A stretch of 7,923 nucleotides of DNA from NCBI GenBank assembly GCA_002715785.1, contig PBAA01000004.1, positions 91,175-99,097 of the forward strand, in the 5' to 3' direction. A program made the translations under genes and the position numbers. The notes below the pieces were generated by a model. It was not told the DNA's origin, made no database searches, and worked only from the letters and a program-made list of their open reading frames with translations. Of the stretch, positions 1-6,351 are shown one piece after another. This DNA comes from Gammaproteobacteria bacterium. GTDB lineage: Bacteria; Pseudomonadota; Gammaproteobacteria; Pseudomonadales; Azotimanducaceae. Each line of letters begins with the position of its first letter. Positions within the stretch are counted from its first letter, which is position 1.

Positions 1-582
1 CATGGGGTTGTTGCCCCAGGCCATGGTGGGACGCACGTGATTTTCGACTGCGGCGATTAGTACGCGAGCCGCGCGCTCGGCGGTCTCAAACATGTCCACA
101 TGCGGGTAGGTGTGGTAGCCGGTCACGATCGTCGCTAAGTTGACGATATCTGGAAAGATATTGGCGTGCATGTCTAAAGAGACAGCGATGGGGAGATCGG
201 GCGCGATCGCGCGGATCCGGCGCAATAATTCGCCTTCGCCGTCTTCGTGGCTACGGGTAACCATCGCTCCATGTAGGTCCAACATTAAAGCGTCACAGTC
301 GTCCAGCGCCTGTAATATTTGTGCCGTTATGTACTCGTAGGCATCATCCTCAACGGGTCCAGAAGGCGCAGCGCCGGCCGCGATCGGAATATGGATGTCG
401 CCTTCCAGCCGTTCGGCAACGGCGAGGTAACCGCCGATGCAACTCGCCGTATCTCGATAAATATTGATGGCATCGTCGCCTTGAAGCGGTCGCTCGCGGC
501 CACCTGAAAATCTCGCCAAGTCGGTAATGACGGGTGAGAAGGTGTTGGTCTCGTGGCTCATTTGAGCAATGACAATGTGCAT
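1..582 (-). CDS. MlrC-family (M81) zinc metallopeptidase, N-terminal 194 residues; 3' end outside window
   Basis: Seen: the minus-strand frame opens with MHIVIAQMSHETNTF and stays open to base 1. Family hallmarks follow in order: PIAAGAAPSGPV at residues 66-77, LDLHGAM at 101-107, DGEGELLRRIR at 114-124, SLDMHAN at 135-141 and TGYHTYPHVDM at 154-164. D137, H139 and H161 have the spacing (2 and 22) of the zinc ligands Asp167, His169 and His191 reported for the microcystin-degrading MlrC. Known: MlrC cleaves the linear tetrapeptide product of microcystin breakdown, but most family members in other bacteria have unknown peptide or amide substrates, so the symbol mlrC is withheld. The start is set by the canonical N-terminus and a GGGGAG Shine-Dalgarno at 587-592. 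No signal peptide is visible, so it is probably cytoplasmic. Full members are about 500 residues; the C-terminal domain is missing here. It is divergent from the peptide transporter at 639. Confidence 0.9.
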   Translation of the reverse strand, partial: MHIVIAQMSHETNTFSPVITDLARFSGGRERPLQGDDAINIYRDTASCIGGYLAVAERLEGDIHIPIAAGAAPSGPVEDDAYEYITAQILQALDDCDALMLDLHGAMVTRSHEDGEGELLRRIRAIAPDLPIAVSLDMHANIFPDIVNLATIVTGYHTYPHVDMFETAERAARVLIAAVENHVRPTMAWGNNPM

Positions 583-638
583 GGGGCTCCCCGGCCAGCG
601 GACGAGTCGACAATGTACGCCATGGTAGTCTCGACTGC
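583..638. other. Divergent intergenic gap between metallopeptidase and peptide transporter
   Basis: This 56-base stretch must hold at least part of both promoters and the minus-strand ribosome binding site (587-592). The short inverted pair AGTCGA (605-610) and TCGACT (631-636) is present but too short to call an operator. I see no convincing -35/-10 pair, and no clear Shine-Dalgarno before the plus-strand ATG at 639. Confidence 0.5.
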
Positions 639-2213
639 ATGGAAGCGGCGACGGACAGTACGACTTTCCTGGGCCACCCACGTGGACTGGTGGTACTTTT
701 TTTCGCGGAAATGTGGGAGCGCTTCAGCTTCTACGGCATGCGTGCCCTGCTAGTTCTTTATCTCACGCAGCACTTCTTGTTTGAAGATGGTGTCGCAGCA
801 ACGATCTACGCCTCTTATGGTTCTTTGGTTTATCTCATGCCGTTGCTCGGTGGCTTGATTGCAGATCGATACCTGGGATTTCGAAAGTCGGTGATATTTG
901 GCGCAGCATTGCTCGTATGCGGTCATTTCTTGATGGCCTATGAGGGCGCACCCGCTGACGTGGTGGATGGTACGGTTGTACGGGATGAGCTGGCGCTGGC
1001 CGTGATGTATTTGGCGCTCGCTTTCATCATCGTAGGCGTAGGGTTCCTCAAACCCTCAATCTCGAACATTGTCGGCGAGCTATACCAGCAGAACGAACGG
1101 CGTCGTGATCAAGGATTTACGCTCTTTTACATGGGTATCAATCTCGGGGCATTGTCGGCGATGCTCCTCTGCGGTTGGCTTGGGCAGCACGAGGACTACG
1201 GTTGGTCGTACGGTTTCGGTCTGGCTGGGGTTGGAATGCTTGTTGGTCTCATCACGTTTGTAAGGGGCAGGCGCTGGCTGAGCGGTGTCGGAGCTCCCGC
1301 CCGCCCGCTGGTGCTGACCAGCCGCGTCATGGGGGTACGTCGGGAAACGATCATCTATTCGGCCGGTTTCATCGTTGTCGTCATATCTTGGGGCCTTATG
1401 CAGTCCCGTGAGTTCGTCGGTGCGATGCTCGCTATTGCTTCGATAGGAGCCGTGGTGGGCATCGTTGGTTATGCACTGATGGGTTGTTCTCGAATCGAGC
1501 GACAGCGTTTGTTGGTCGTCGTTTTCTTGACTATCGTCTCCGTTATTTTTTGGACATTCTTTGAACAGGCCGGTACCAGCTTGACGCTGTTTACCGACCG
1601 CAATGTCGATAAGAACGTTTTGGGTTTCGATATGCAGGCTTCCCAGATGGGGTTTTTGAACCCGCTGTTCATTATATTGCTCGCGCCGTTGTTCTTTATT
1701 GGGTGGGAACTTTTGGGTCGGCGGGGCTGGGAGCCCTCGACACCGATGAAGTTTGGACTAGGTGTTTTGCAGGCAGGATTGGGTTTCGCCGTTCTCGTCT
1801 ATGGCGCCGGTTTTGCCGATGCAGCGGGCCAAGTGGCGGTGATTTGGCTTGTGCTCGCCTACCTGTTGCACACAACCGGAGAGCTGTGTTTATCGCCGGT
1901 GGGATTGTCCATGGTGACCCGACTTTCGGTACCGAAAATCGTGGGGTTGATGATGGGCGTTTGGTTTTTGTCGTCCGCCGGAGCCCATTACTTAGCGGGC
2001 ATGATCGCCGGGATGGCCGCGGTGGATGCTATGCCTGGTGGCTCCGTCGACGCAGTTTCATCGTTGCCCGTCTACACAGATACATTTCGTTGGCTCGCCT
2101 ATGTTGGTATCGCTCTAGGCGCAGCTGTTATGGCTTCCGCCCCCTTGGTGCGGCGCTACATGCACGAGTCTGAGTCAGACTTGATGAAGGTAGAAGCGCG
2201 TCCCGCAGAGTAG
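639..2213 (+). CDS. POT/PTR-family proton-dependent oligopeptide (di-/tripeptide) transporter
   Basis: Inner-membrane major-facilitator protein that should import di- and tripeptides with protons. Seen: 524 residues, close to the 480-520 usual for bacterial POTs, with hydrophobic segments throughout. The proton-coupling motif ExxER is at residues 24-28 (E24-M-W-E27-R28, followed by FSFYG). A motif-A-like loop GGLIADRYLGFRK is at 71-83. The PTR2 signatures are GFLKPSISNIVGELY at 135-149 and FYMGINLG at 163-170. The TM7 motif FWTFFEQAGTSL is at 304-315 with E309, and the TM10 motif GELCLSPVGLSMVTRL is at 414-429 with E415; these glutamates are conserved for substrate and proton handling. The ATG at 639 is chosen because it puts ExxER at the usual distance from the N-terminus and no upstream in-frame start exists. 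Its last 39 bases overlap the convergent VOC gene. Exact substrate preference cannot be read from sequence. Confidence 0.95.
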   Translation: MEAATDSTTFLGHPRGLVVLFFAEMWERFSFYGMRALLVLYLTQHFLFEDGVAATIYASYGSLVYLMPLLGGLIADRYLGFRKSVIFGAALLVCGHFLMAYEGAPADVVDGTVVRDELALAVMYLALAFIIVGVGFLKPSISNIVGELYQQNERRRDQGFTLFYMGINLGALSAMLLCGWLGQHEDYGWSYGFGLAGVGMLVGLITFVRGRRWLSGVGAPARPLVLTSRVMGVRRETIIYSAGFIVVVISWGLMQSREFVGAMLAIASIGAVVGIVGYALMGCSRIERQRLLVVVFLTIVSVIFWTFFEQAGTSLTLFTDRNVDKNVLGFDMQASQMGFLNPLFIILLAPLFFIGWELLGRRGWEPSTPMKFGLGVLQAGLGFAVLVYGAGFADAAGQVAVIWLVLAYLLHTTGELCLSPVGLSMVTRLSVPKIVGLMMGVWFLSSAGAHYLAGMIAGMAAVDAMPGGSVDAVSSLPVYTDTFRWLAYVGIALGAAVMASAPLVRRYMHESESDLMKVEARPAE

Positions 2214-2951
2214 GACCTCGTCGTCTGAGACGTAGGCGGCGCGTCGTCGTGCCCGATCCAGGATTTGATCCCTATTGGCGACGGCAATATCTAATCCAGA
2301 AAGGCCTGGACCCCGGCCGTCGGTCGCTTGGACAAACCGTAAAGTAATGTTGTTCAGACGGATCGAAAGTTCGCTGCCGTTTCGATCCACAGGTAGGCCA
2401 GATACCTTGCCCCACAGGTCCGCTAGTTCGACGGGATCGGGTCCTTGAAGTTCAACGCCAAGATAATCCACGGTGACGGACTGGTTGACCTTGTCTTCCC
2501 ACTGCAGGCCCCCGGATGGTTGCCAGTTGCCGTTGAAGTCGTCCTGTTGGTCCCAGTCGATCTCAAAGAAGGCGGCTCGCATGTCGCCAGGGTGAATCTG
2601 GCATATGTTCCAGGTGTCTCGATCACTTTCGTGTGCGATTCGAACTCCGTTATCGAGTGCCCGTTGACGTACCGCTCGCTGGGTCGCTCTGTTGTCTGCC
2701 TGACAGATGACCATATAACCACCATCGCCGCCACGCCGATCTAGATATCGACCACCAGCGGTTCCCTCTTCAACGGGCACGACGACCTCGAGAAAATTAC
2801 GTCCGACGCACATCAGCGTGTTCTCAAGACCAAATGCACCGACACCTGGATCGATAAAGCAGGAATTGATACCCAGAACGTCAGTCAGATCATCGATTAC
2901 GGGATCGAGTTCTCTCGCGACAAGACAAATTTGGCGTAGTTGAATGGTCAT
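2175..2951 (-). CDS. Two-domain VOC (vicinal oxygen chelate / glyoxalase-fold) protein, substrate unknown
   Basis: Seen: 258 residues with two betaalphabetabetabeta-type halves, about 1-133 and 155-256. The first begins IQLRQICLVARELDPVIDDL, the usual VOC opening, and ends with IHPGDMRAAFFEIDW (119-133), a typical closing strand. H120 and E130 are candidate metal ligands, with E55 in the FLEVV strand a possible third. The second half (from SVTVDYLGVEL) lacks obvious metal residues and looks degenerate or structural. Known: VOC enzymes include glyoxalases, extradiol dioxygenases and methylmalonyl-CoA epimerases. This subtype is usually annotated only as VOC family protein. The start is fixed by a strong GGGAGGA Shine-Dalgarno at 2959-2965, seven bases before the ATG. 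The stop lies inside the peptide transporter gene. A link to the nearby acyl-CoA carboxyltransferase is possible but not shown. Confidence 0.8.
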   Translation of the reverse strand: MTIQLRQICLVARELDPVIDDLTDVLGINSCFIDPGVGAFGLENTLMCVGRNFLEVVVPVEEGTAGGRYLDRRGGDGGYMVICQADNRATQRAVRQRALDNGVRIAHESDRDTWNICQIHPGDMRAAFFEIDWDQQDDFNGNWQPSGGLQWEDKVNQSVTVDYLGVELQGPDPVELADLWGKVSGLPVDRNGSELSIRLNNITLRFVQATDGRGPGLSGLDIAVANRDQILDRARRRAAYVSDDEVLLCGTRFYLHQV

Positions 2952-2958
2952 GGATGCG

Positions 2959-2965
2959 TCCTCCC
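2959..2965 (-). promoter_or_regulatory. Strong Shine-Dalgarno for the VOC gene
   Basis: The minus strand reads GGGAGGA seven bases before the ATG whose first base is 2951. This supports that start. It lies in the 45-base gap shared with the DsbA-like gene. Confidence 0.75.
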
Positions 2966-2996
2966 CTTCAGCCTATGATCGAGCTTCAAATGCAAC

Positions 2997-3650
2997 TTGG
3001 CTAGCCTTTTGAAGATTGAAATATTCTCCGACGTTATTTGTCCTTGGTGTTTCATCGGTAAGCGGAGGCTGGATTCGGTACTCAAAAACGGTGGCGTGGG
3101 CGAGATCGAACTTGAATGGAAACCTTATCAGCTATATCCCCATCTCCCGATGGGTGGAATAGCCCGCCGGGAATTCTTGCGCGCTCGTTACGGAGAATCG
3201 GCGGATGGTGCTCGAACGCCTGAACGTATTCGCATGGAGGCCGAGGAGGTGGGTATTGCGTTTGATTATGGGTCTATAGATCGAGTCCCCAATACATTAC
3301 TAGCTCACCGGCTATTAGCGATGGCGGGAGAAATGGGTTGCCAGCACGAGCTTGCTGAAACGTTGTTTCAAGCTTATTTTTGCGATGGATTGGACATTGG
3401 CGTTGTCGACACTCTTGCGGATTGTGCCGCCACCGTCGGCATGAATAGCGGAACCGTCAAGGAGTTCCTTGATAGCCACGCGGGTGTTGACGCGACCTTG
3501 AGCGATATTGCCGGTGCCTTTGATGCAGGCGTTGTTGGGGTTCCTTGCTACCGGCTGGGGGGTGCATTTCTGTTGCCAGGTGCCCAGACGCCCGACGTGA
3601 TGATCCAGTTTATTGACCGGGCAAAAAAACGCCTGCTGGAAACGGAATAG
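2997..3650 (+). CDS. FrnE-like DsbA-family thiol oxidoreductase (cytoplasmic)
   Basis: Thioredoxin-fold protein with a DsbA-type helical insertion. Seen: the first strand KIEIFSDVICPWCFIGKRR carries the active site C15-P-W-C18. The FrnE-like WKPYQLYPHLP is at 41-51. A cis-proline loop GVVGVPCYRLGGAFLLPGAQ is at 178-197 with P183. There is no signal peptide, so it should act in the cytoplasm, unlike classical DsbA. Known: FrnE-type proteins are dithiol oxidoreductases or isomerases; some relatives are glutathione-linked isomerases (HCCA isomerase type). 217 residues is a normal length. The start is uncertain: the frame has no ATG near its beginning after the stop at 2976-2978, so TTG at 2997 or TTG at 3009 (giving MKIEIFSDV, the usual family start) must serve, neither with a good Shine-Dalgarno. 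C184 after the cis-proline is an extra cysteine. It diverges from the VOC gene and converges on the carboxyltransferase gene. Confidence 0.88.
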   Translation: MASLLKIEIFSDVICPWCFIGKRRLDSVLKNGGVGEIELEWKPYQLYPHLPMGGIARREFLRARYGESADGARTPERIRMEAEEVGIAFDYGSIDRVPNTLLAHRLLAMAGEMGCQHELAETLFQAYFCDGLDIGVVDTLADCAATVGMNSGTVKEFLDSHAGVDATLSDIAGAFDAGVVGVPCYRLGGAFLLPGAQTPDVMIQFIDRAKKRLLETE

Positions 3651-3737
3651 CTATCGCGCATAGGTGGCGAACAATAGGTCGCCATCGTGGTTGCGATGTT
3701 CTTTGTCGATCAAATTCAAGATTTTGCCGATGGTCAC
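3651..3737 (-). CDS. Possible 28-residue small protein overlapping the carboxyltransferase stop (GTGA)
   Basis: Seen: the carboxyltransferase TGA (3736-3734) shares GTGA with a GTG at 3737-3735. That GTG opens a 28-codon frame, MTIGKILNLIDKEHRNHDGD then LLFATYAR, ending in TAG at 3653-3651 directly beside the stop of the DsbA-like gene. GTGA overlaps are typical of translational coupling. The composition is protein-like, with a hydrophobic start and charged middle, but 28 codons is short enough to be chance. It could also be the tail of the carboxyltransferase in another frame if there is an indel, although that protein already ends in a plausible SYRP. I recognise no family. Confidence 0.25.
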   Translation of the reverse strand: MTIGKILNLIDKEHRNHDGDLLFATYAR

Positions 3738-5284
3738 GGTCGGTACGAAAAAGCTGGGCTTTCAGCACGAGTCGCTTTTCTTGCGAGATGCGCCCACCGA
3801 CAAAGGACCGAGCGGGTATCTCGAGGGTCGATAATCTCTTCGATCTCAAAGTACTCGGCACTGCGAAACGGAGAGCGGACGCGGTTGAGACGGTTCCGTA
3901 TGTTGGCGAGGTGCGCGTCATAGTCTGCTGCCTCGGCTAATTCCGCTTTGTAGGCCACTTCAATTCCTCCTTCGATGGGCAAGGAGCCCCAATCGCCAGA
4001 GGGCCACGCGACGCGAATGTGGTGCGCCCCGGGTTTGTGATTTGCACCTCCCGCGACACCGAATGCTTTACGGACAATGACACAGCAGAAGGGTACGTTG
4101 CTCTGGCCGAGCGCGGCGAGTGCTGATGAACCGAACCGAATGGTCGCTTCTTCTTCGCTTTTCTTGCCAATGAGAAAGCCCGGGCAATCTTCTAGATGAA
4201 CGATGGGTAGATGGAAGGTCGATGCAAGATCAAGAAATCGAATGAGTTTTCGGCATGCGTCCGCTGTCCATGCGCCTCCATATATTGCAGGATTTTCGGC
4301 AAATAGGGCGATTGGGATGCCATCCAGATGCGCCAAGCCGGTGATAATCGAACGGCCCCACTTTTCGCCAATTTCGAAAAAGGATGCGTTATCAACGACG
4401 GCAGTGATCAGGTCATGCATCTTGTAGATCTTTCTGGGGTCTTTGGGGACCAGATCAATAAGGGCTTCGTGCTTTCGTCGCGGATCGTCCGTGCTTTGCA
4501 CCCGTGGGGGTAGCTCGTCGGTCGCCGTAGGTAAATACGATAGGAAACGCCTAGCACGATCGAATGCTTCGGATTCCGTAGCGACTTCGTCGTCGATCGC
4601 TCCGTTCCGGGTGTGGATTCGCGCATGACCGAGCTCTTCCTTAGTGACGTCGCCAAGGTTTGCCCAGTCGACGAGTGCTGGTCCCGCAATCATCATTTGC
4701 GCAGTATCTCGGACGATCACCGAATAGTGCGATGTCGCGACGCGAGCGGCTCCGATACCTGCGACGGATCCCAAAGCGAGCGATACAGAGGGGGCGACGG
4801 CTAAATGCTGAACCACAGTCTCCCAACCACGGAGTTCGGGGATGTATGTGCGTCCTGCCATTTCGATGGTTTTTACCGAACCGCCACCGCCCATCCCGTC
4901 CACAAGTCTGACGTGGGGGAGCTTCAGATCAAGCGCTAGGCCTTCCGCCCGCGCCCGCTTAGCTCCGATAGACGCGTCGGCCGACCCTCCTCGGACGGTA
5001 AAGTCATCACCGGATAGCACGACCGGACGCCCGTCGATATCAGCCGTACCGAGGACGAAATTGGAGGGCGTAAATCCGGTGAGGTTGCCAGCGTCATCAT
5101 ATTCTGCGACTCCGGCTAGGGTACCGATCTCGTGAAACGAGCCCGCATCACAGATCGCAGCTACGCGCTCTCGAACGGTGAGTTTTCCGAATTCGTGCTG
5201 GCGGGCGACCTTGTCCGTGCCGCCCATCCTCAATGCTAGCTGTTCGCGGTGACGAAGTTCCTTTATCTCGTCTTCCCAGGACAT
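3734..5284 (-). CDS. Acyl-CoA carboxylase carboxyltransferase (beta) subunit, PccB/MccB-like
   Basis: Carboxyltransferase half of a biotin-dependent acyl-CoA carboxylase: it moves CO2 from carboxybiotin to an acyl-CoA in the cytoplasm. Seen: 516 residues, the normal size, with two crotonase-fold halves. N-terminal marks are GKLTVRER (33-40), SGDDFTVRGGS (91-101) and GMGGGGSVKTIE (130-141), then GSVAGIGAARVA (172-183) at the first oxyanion-hole region. C-terminal marks are DPRKIYKMHDLI (282-293), FFEIGEKWGRSIITGLAHLDG (302-322), LEDCPGFLIGKKSEEEATIRFG (364-385), VRKAFGVAGGAN (404-415), AWPSGDWGSLPIEGG (426-440) and a final FEIEEIIDPRDTR (479-491). The oxyanion regions differ somewhat from classical PccB, so the acyl substrate (propionyl, methylcrotonyl, geranyl or other) cannot be assigned. 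No biotin carboxylase or biotin carrier is in the window. The start follows the upstream gene's TAG by two bases, with no strong Shine-Dalgarno of its own, so it is probably translationally coupled. Confidence 0.92.
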   Translation of the reverse strand: MSWEDEIKELRHREQLALRMGGTDKVARQHEFGKLTVRERVAAICDAGSFHEIGTLAGVAEYDDAGNLTGFTPSNFVLGTADIDGRPVVLSGDDFTVRGGSADASIGAKRARAEGLALDLKLPHVRLVDGMGGGGSVKTIEMAGRTYIPELRGWETVVQHLAVAPSVSLALGSVAGIGAARVATSHYSVIVRDTAQMMIAGPALVDWANLGDVTKEELGHARIHTRNGAIDDEVATESEAFDRARRFLSYLPTATDELPPRVQSTDDPRRKHEALIDLVPKDPRKIYKMHDLITAVVDNASFFEIGEKWGRSIITGLAHLDGIPIALFAENPAIYGGAWTADACRKLIRFLDLASTFHLPIVHLEDCPGFLIGKKSEEEATIRFGSSALAALGQSNVPFCCVIVRKAFGVAGGANHKPGAHHIRVAWPSGDWGSLPIEGGIEVAYKAELAEAADYDAHLANIRNRLNRVRSPFRSAEYFEIEEIIDPRDTRSVLCRWAHLARKATRAESPAFSYRP

Positions 5285-5286
5285 TC

Positions 5287-5589
5287 CTAACCGATGCGGG
5301 TGCCCGTGAACGAGGCGTTTCCGAAAGAGCCGAGTTTCACGTCGCCGGAAAGGCTGTCGCCGTCAACGGTCGCTGAAAATTCCAGCGTGATTGGCATTGG
5401 GTTGGTGATATCCGCTTTCCACGACACCGTGTCGCCGTCGACGGCGCCATCCTTAAGTTCGAGCGTTCCCTGTTGCCCCTCCATCGTTCCCGTCAACGTA
5501 TCCCCGTCGGTAGTGAGGGTTATCGTTGCTTTCTGCTGGCCCATTGGCGTGTTCATGGTTGTTTCCCATTGGCCGTCAGCACTACTCAT
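5287..5589 (-). CDS. Small beta-rich conserved hypothetical protein, coupled upstream of the carboxyltransferase
   Basis: Seen: 100 residues, MSSADGQWETTMNTPMGQQK onward, made of short alternating strands and glycine turns: ATITLTTDGDTLTGTMEGQQ at 21-40, LKDGAVDGDTVSWKADI at 45-61, TLEFSATVDGDSLSGDV at 68-84, and GSFGNASFTGTRIG at 87-100. There are no cysteines, signal peptide or catalytic-looking motif. The pattern W-E-x-x-x-x-T-P-M-G, then dG-x-l-t-G-t, then vdGd-x-v-s-W, resembles small beta-barrel or sandwich domains common in hypothetical proteins of many phyla, with no known activity that I can name. The start is the ATG at 5589 after AAGGAGA; an in-frame ATG at 5667 would add 26 non-homologous-looking residues and is rejected. 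Its TAG is two bases before the carboxyltransferase ATG, so the two genes form one transcription unit. Confidence 0.8.
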   Translation of the reverse strand: MSSADGQWETTMNTPMGQQKATITLTTDGDTLTGTMEGQQGTLELKDGAVDGDTVSWKADITNPMPITLEFSATVDGDSLSGDVKLGSFGNASFTGTRIG

Positions 5590-5685
5590 GCGATTCTCCT
5601 TCAAGTGTGTTCTTCGCCTGCTTGAGTATGCCTCTGTGTTCTCGCTGAGGTAAAGTGCAAACACCAATCAATCTGGTGACCCGAT
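5590..5685. other. Divergent intergenic region between the small protein/carboxylase unit and the nuclease-like gene
   Basis: This 96-base gap should carry promoters for both directions. On the minus strand a weak pair TTTACC / CATACT with an 18-base spacer (about 5625-5654) is the best sigma70-like match I find. It matches consensus at four of six positions in each box, too little to call firmly. No clear operator palindrome is present. Confidence 0.35.
5595..5601 (-). promoter_or_regulatory. Start-deciding Shine-Dalgarno for the small beta-rich protein
   Basis: The minus strand reads AAGGAGA five bases before the ATG at 5589. This strong site favours the 100-residue protein over the longer 126-residue version starting at 5667. 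Confidence 0.8.
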
Positions 5686-6351
5686 GTGATCGGAACTCTT
5701 AATGAGGGCCCACTACATCAGGCGTTAAAAGCGCTGTACGCGCGCCCCGGTTCACGCCAGGAAGTCAGTATCGATGACTTCGTCGGCGATGTCGTCGATG
5801 GTAATCAAATCATCGAAATCCAAACGAGGGGATTCGGCGCGCTAAAGAAAAAATTGCCGGTGTTTCTTTCCACACACCAGGTAAAGTTAGTCCATCCGAT
5901 CGCCCAGACGCGGACCATCGTAAAAGTTCAAAACGATGCTGAAAACCGGCGCGTCTCTCCGAAACATGGGTCGCTCTTTGACATTTTCTCTGAGCTCGTT
6001 TACATCCCACAGATGCTGAATGACGCGAACTTCGAGGTCGACGTGGTGTTGATTGAAGAAGAGGAGCATCGGGAATACGACGGCCGTCGCGGGCGTAGGA
6101 AGAGAGGATGGGTAACCACAGGGCGACATTTGGTTAGGGTATTGGAGGTAGTGAACATTGGTTCAATGGAAGATTTGTTTGGCCGCATGACCGGGGACCT
6201 GGCGAGCACGTTTACGTCCGCAGATCTTGGGCATGCGATGAGGCGATCGCGATCACTGGGACAAAAAGCCGCATATTGTTTTCGTGTCGCCGGCCTAACC
6301 CGCGTGTGCGGAAAGAATGGTAACGAGCTGGTCTACGAGAAATCAACGTGA
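5686..6351 (+). CDS. Conserved hypothetical protein: candidate PD-(D/E)XK-like nuclease core plus C-terminal winged-helix-like region
   Basis: Seen: 221 residues from a GTG start; an in-frame TGA at 5677 closes the frame upstream, and GGTGA at 5675-5679 is a reasonable Shine-Dalgarno. Residues 1-80 read as helix, then strands: LNEGPLHQALKALYA (5-19), E26, FVGDVVDGNQIIEIQTRGFG (32-51), KKKLPVFLSTHQVKLVHPIA (54-73). The series E26, D35, E44-I-Q46 with basic residues after it resembles the D...E-x-Q/K active site of PD-(D/E)XK nucleases. Residues 113-145 are a strand, an acidic run (EEEEH) and a basic loop (DGRRGRRKRGWV). Residues 175-218 (FTSADLGHAMRRSRSLGQKA, then AYCFRVAGLTRVCGKNGNEL) look like a winged helix. 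I recognise the type as a conserved uncharacterised family seen in several phyla, from memory and without an accession. The nuclease reading is inference. It is divergent from the carboxylase unit and upstream, same strand, of the PEGA protein. Confidence 0.8.
   Translation: MIGTLNEGPLHQALKALYARPGSRQEVSIDDFVGDVVDGNQIIEIQTRGFGALKKKLPVFLSTHQVKLVHPIAQTRTIVKVQNDAENRRVSPKHGSLFDIFSELVYIPQMLNDANFEVDVVLIEEEEHREYDGRRGRRKRGWVTTGRHLVRVLEVVNIGSMEDLFGRMTGDLASTFTSADLGHAMRRSRSLGQKAAYCFRVAGLTRVCGKNGNELVYEKST

Noticed and set aside
350..640. 96-codon minus-strand frame starting upstream of the metallopeptidase
   Set aside because: It is out of frame with the MlrC-type protein, which has all family motifs; arginine-rich low-information translation typical of a shadow.
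3663..3686. Hairpin GGTGGCGA / TCGCCATC between the convergent genes as a bidirectional terminator
   Set aside because: The eight-base stem includes a G-T pair and neither strand has a T-run after it, so it is too weak to call a terminator; it also lies inside the 28-codon frame.
5294..5653. 119-codon plus-strand frame antisense to the small beta-rich protein
   Set aside because: The minus-strand frame has a strong Shine-Dalgarno, a repeat-like domain pattern and coupling to the carboxyltransferase; the plus-strand frame is its mirror and shows no family features.
5590..5667. Longer N-terminus (start at 5667) for the small beta-rich protein
   Set aside because: The extra 26 residues are basic and unlike the domain, and AAGGAGA sits ideally before the internal ATG at 5589.
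5663..5677. ACCA...TGGT palindrome as an operator
   Set aside because: Only four bases pair on each side, and the arrangement does not match the FadR orientation or any other operator I know.
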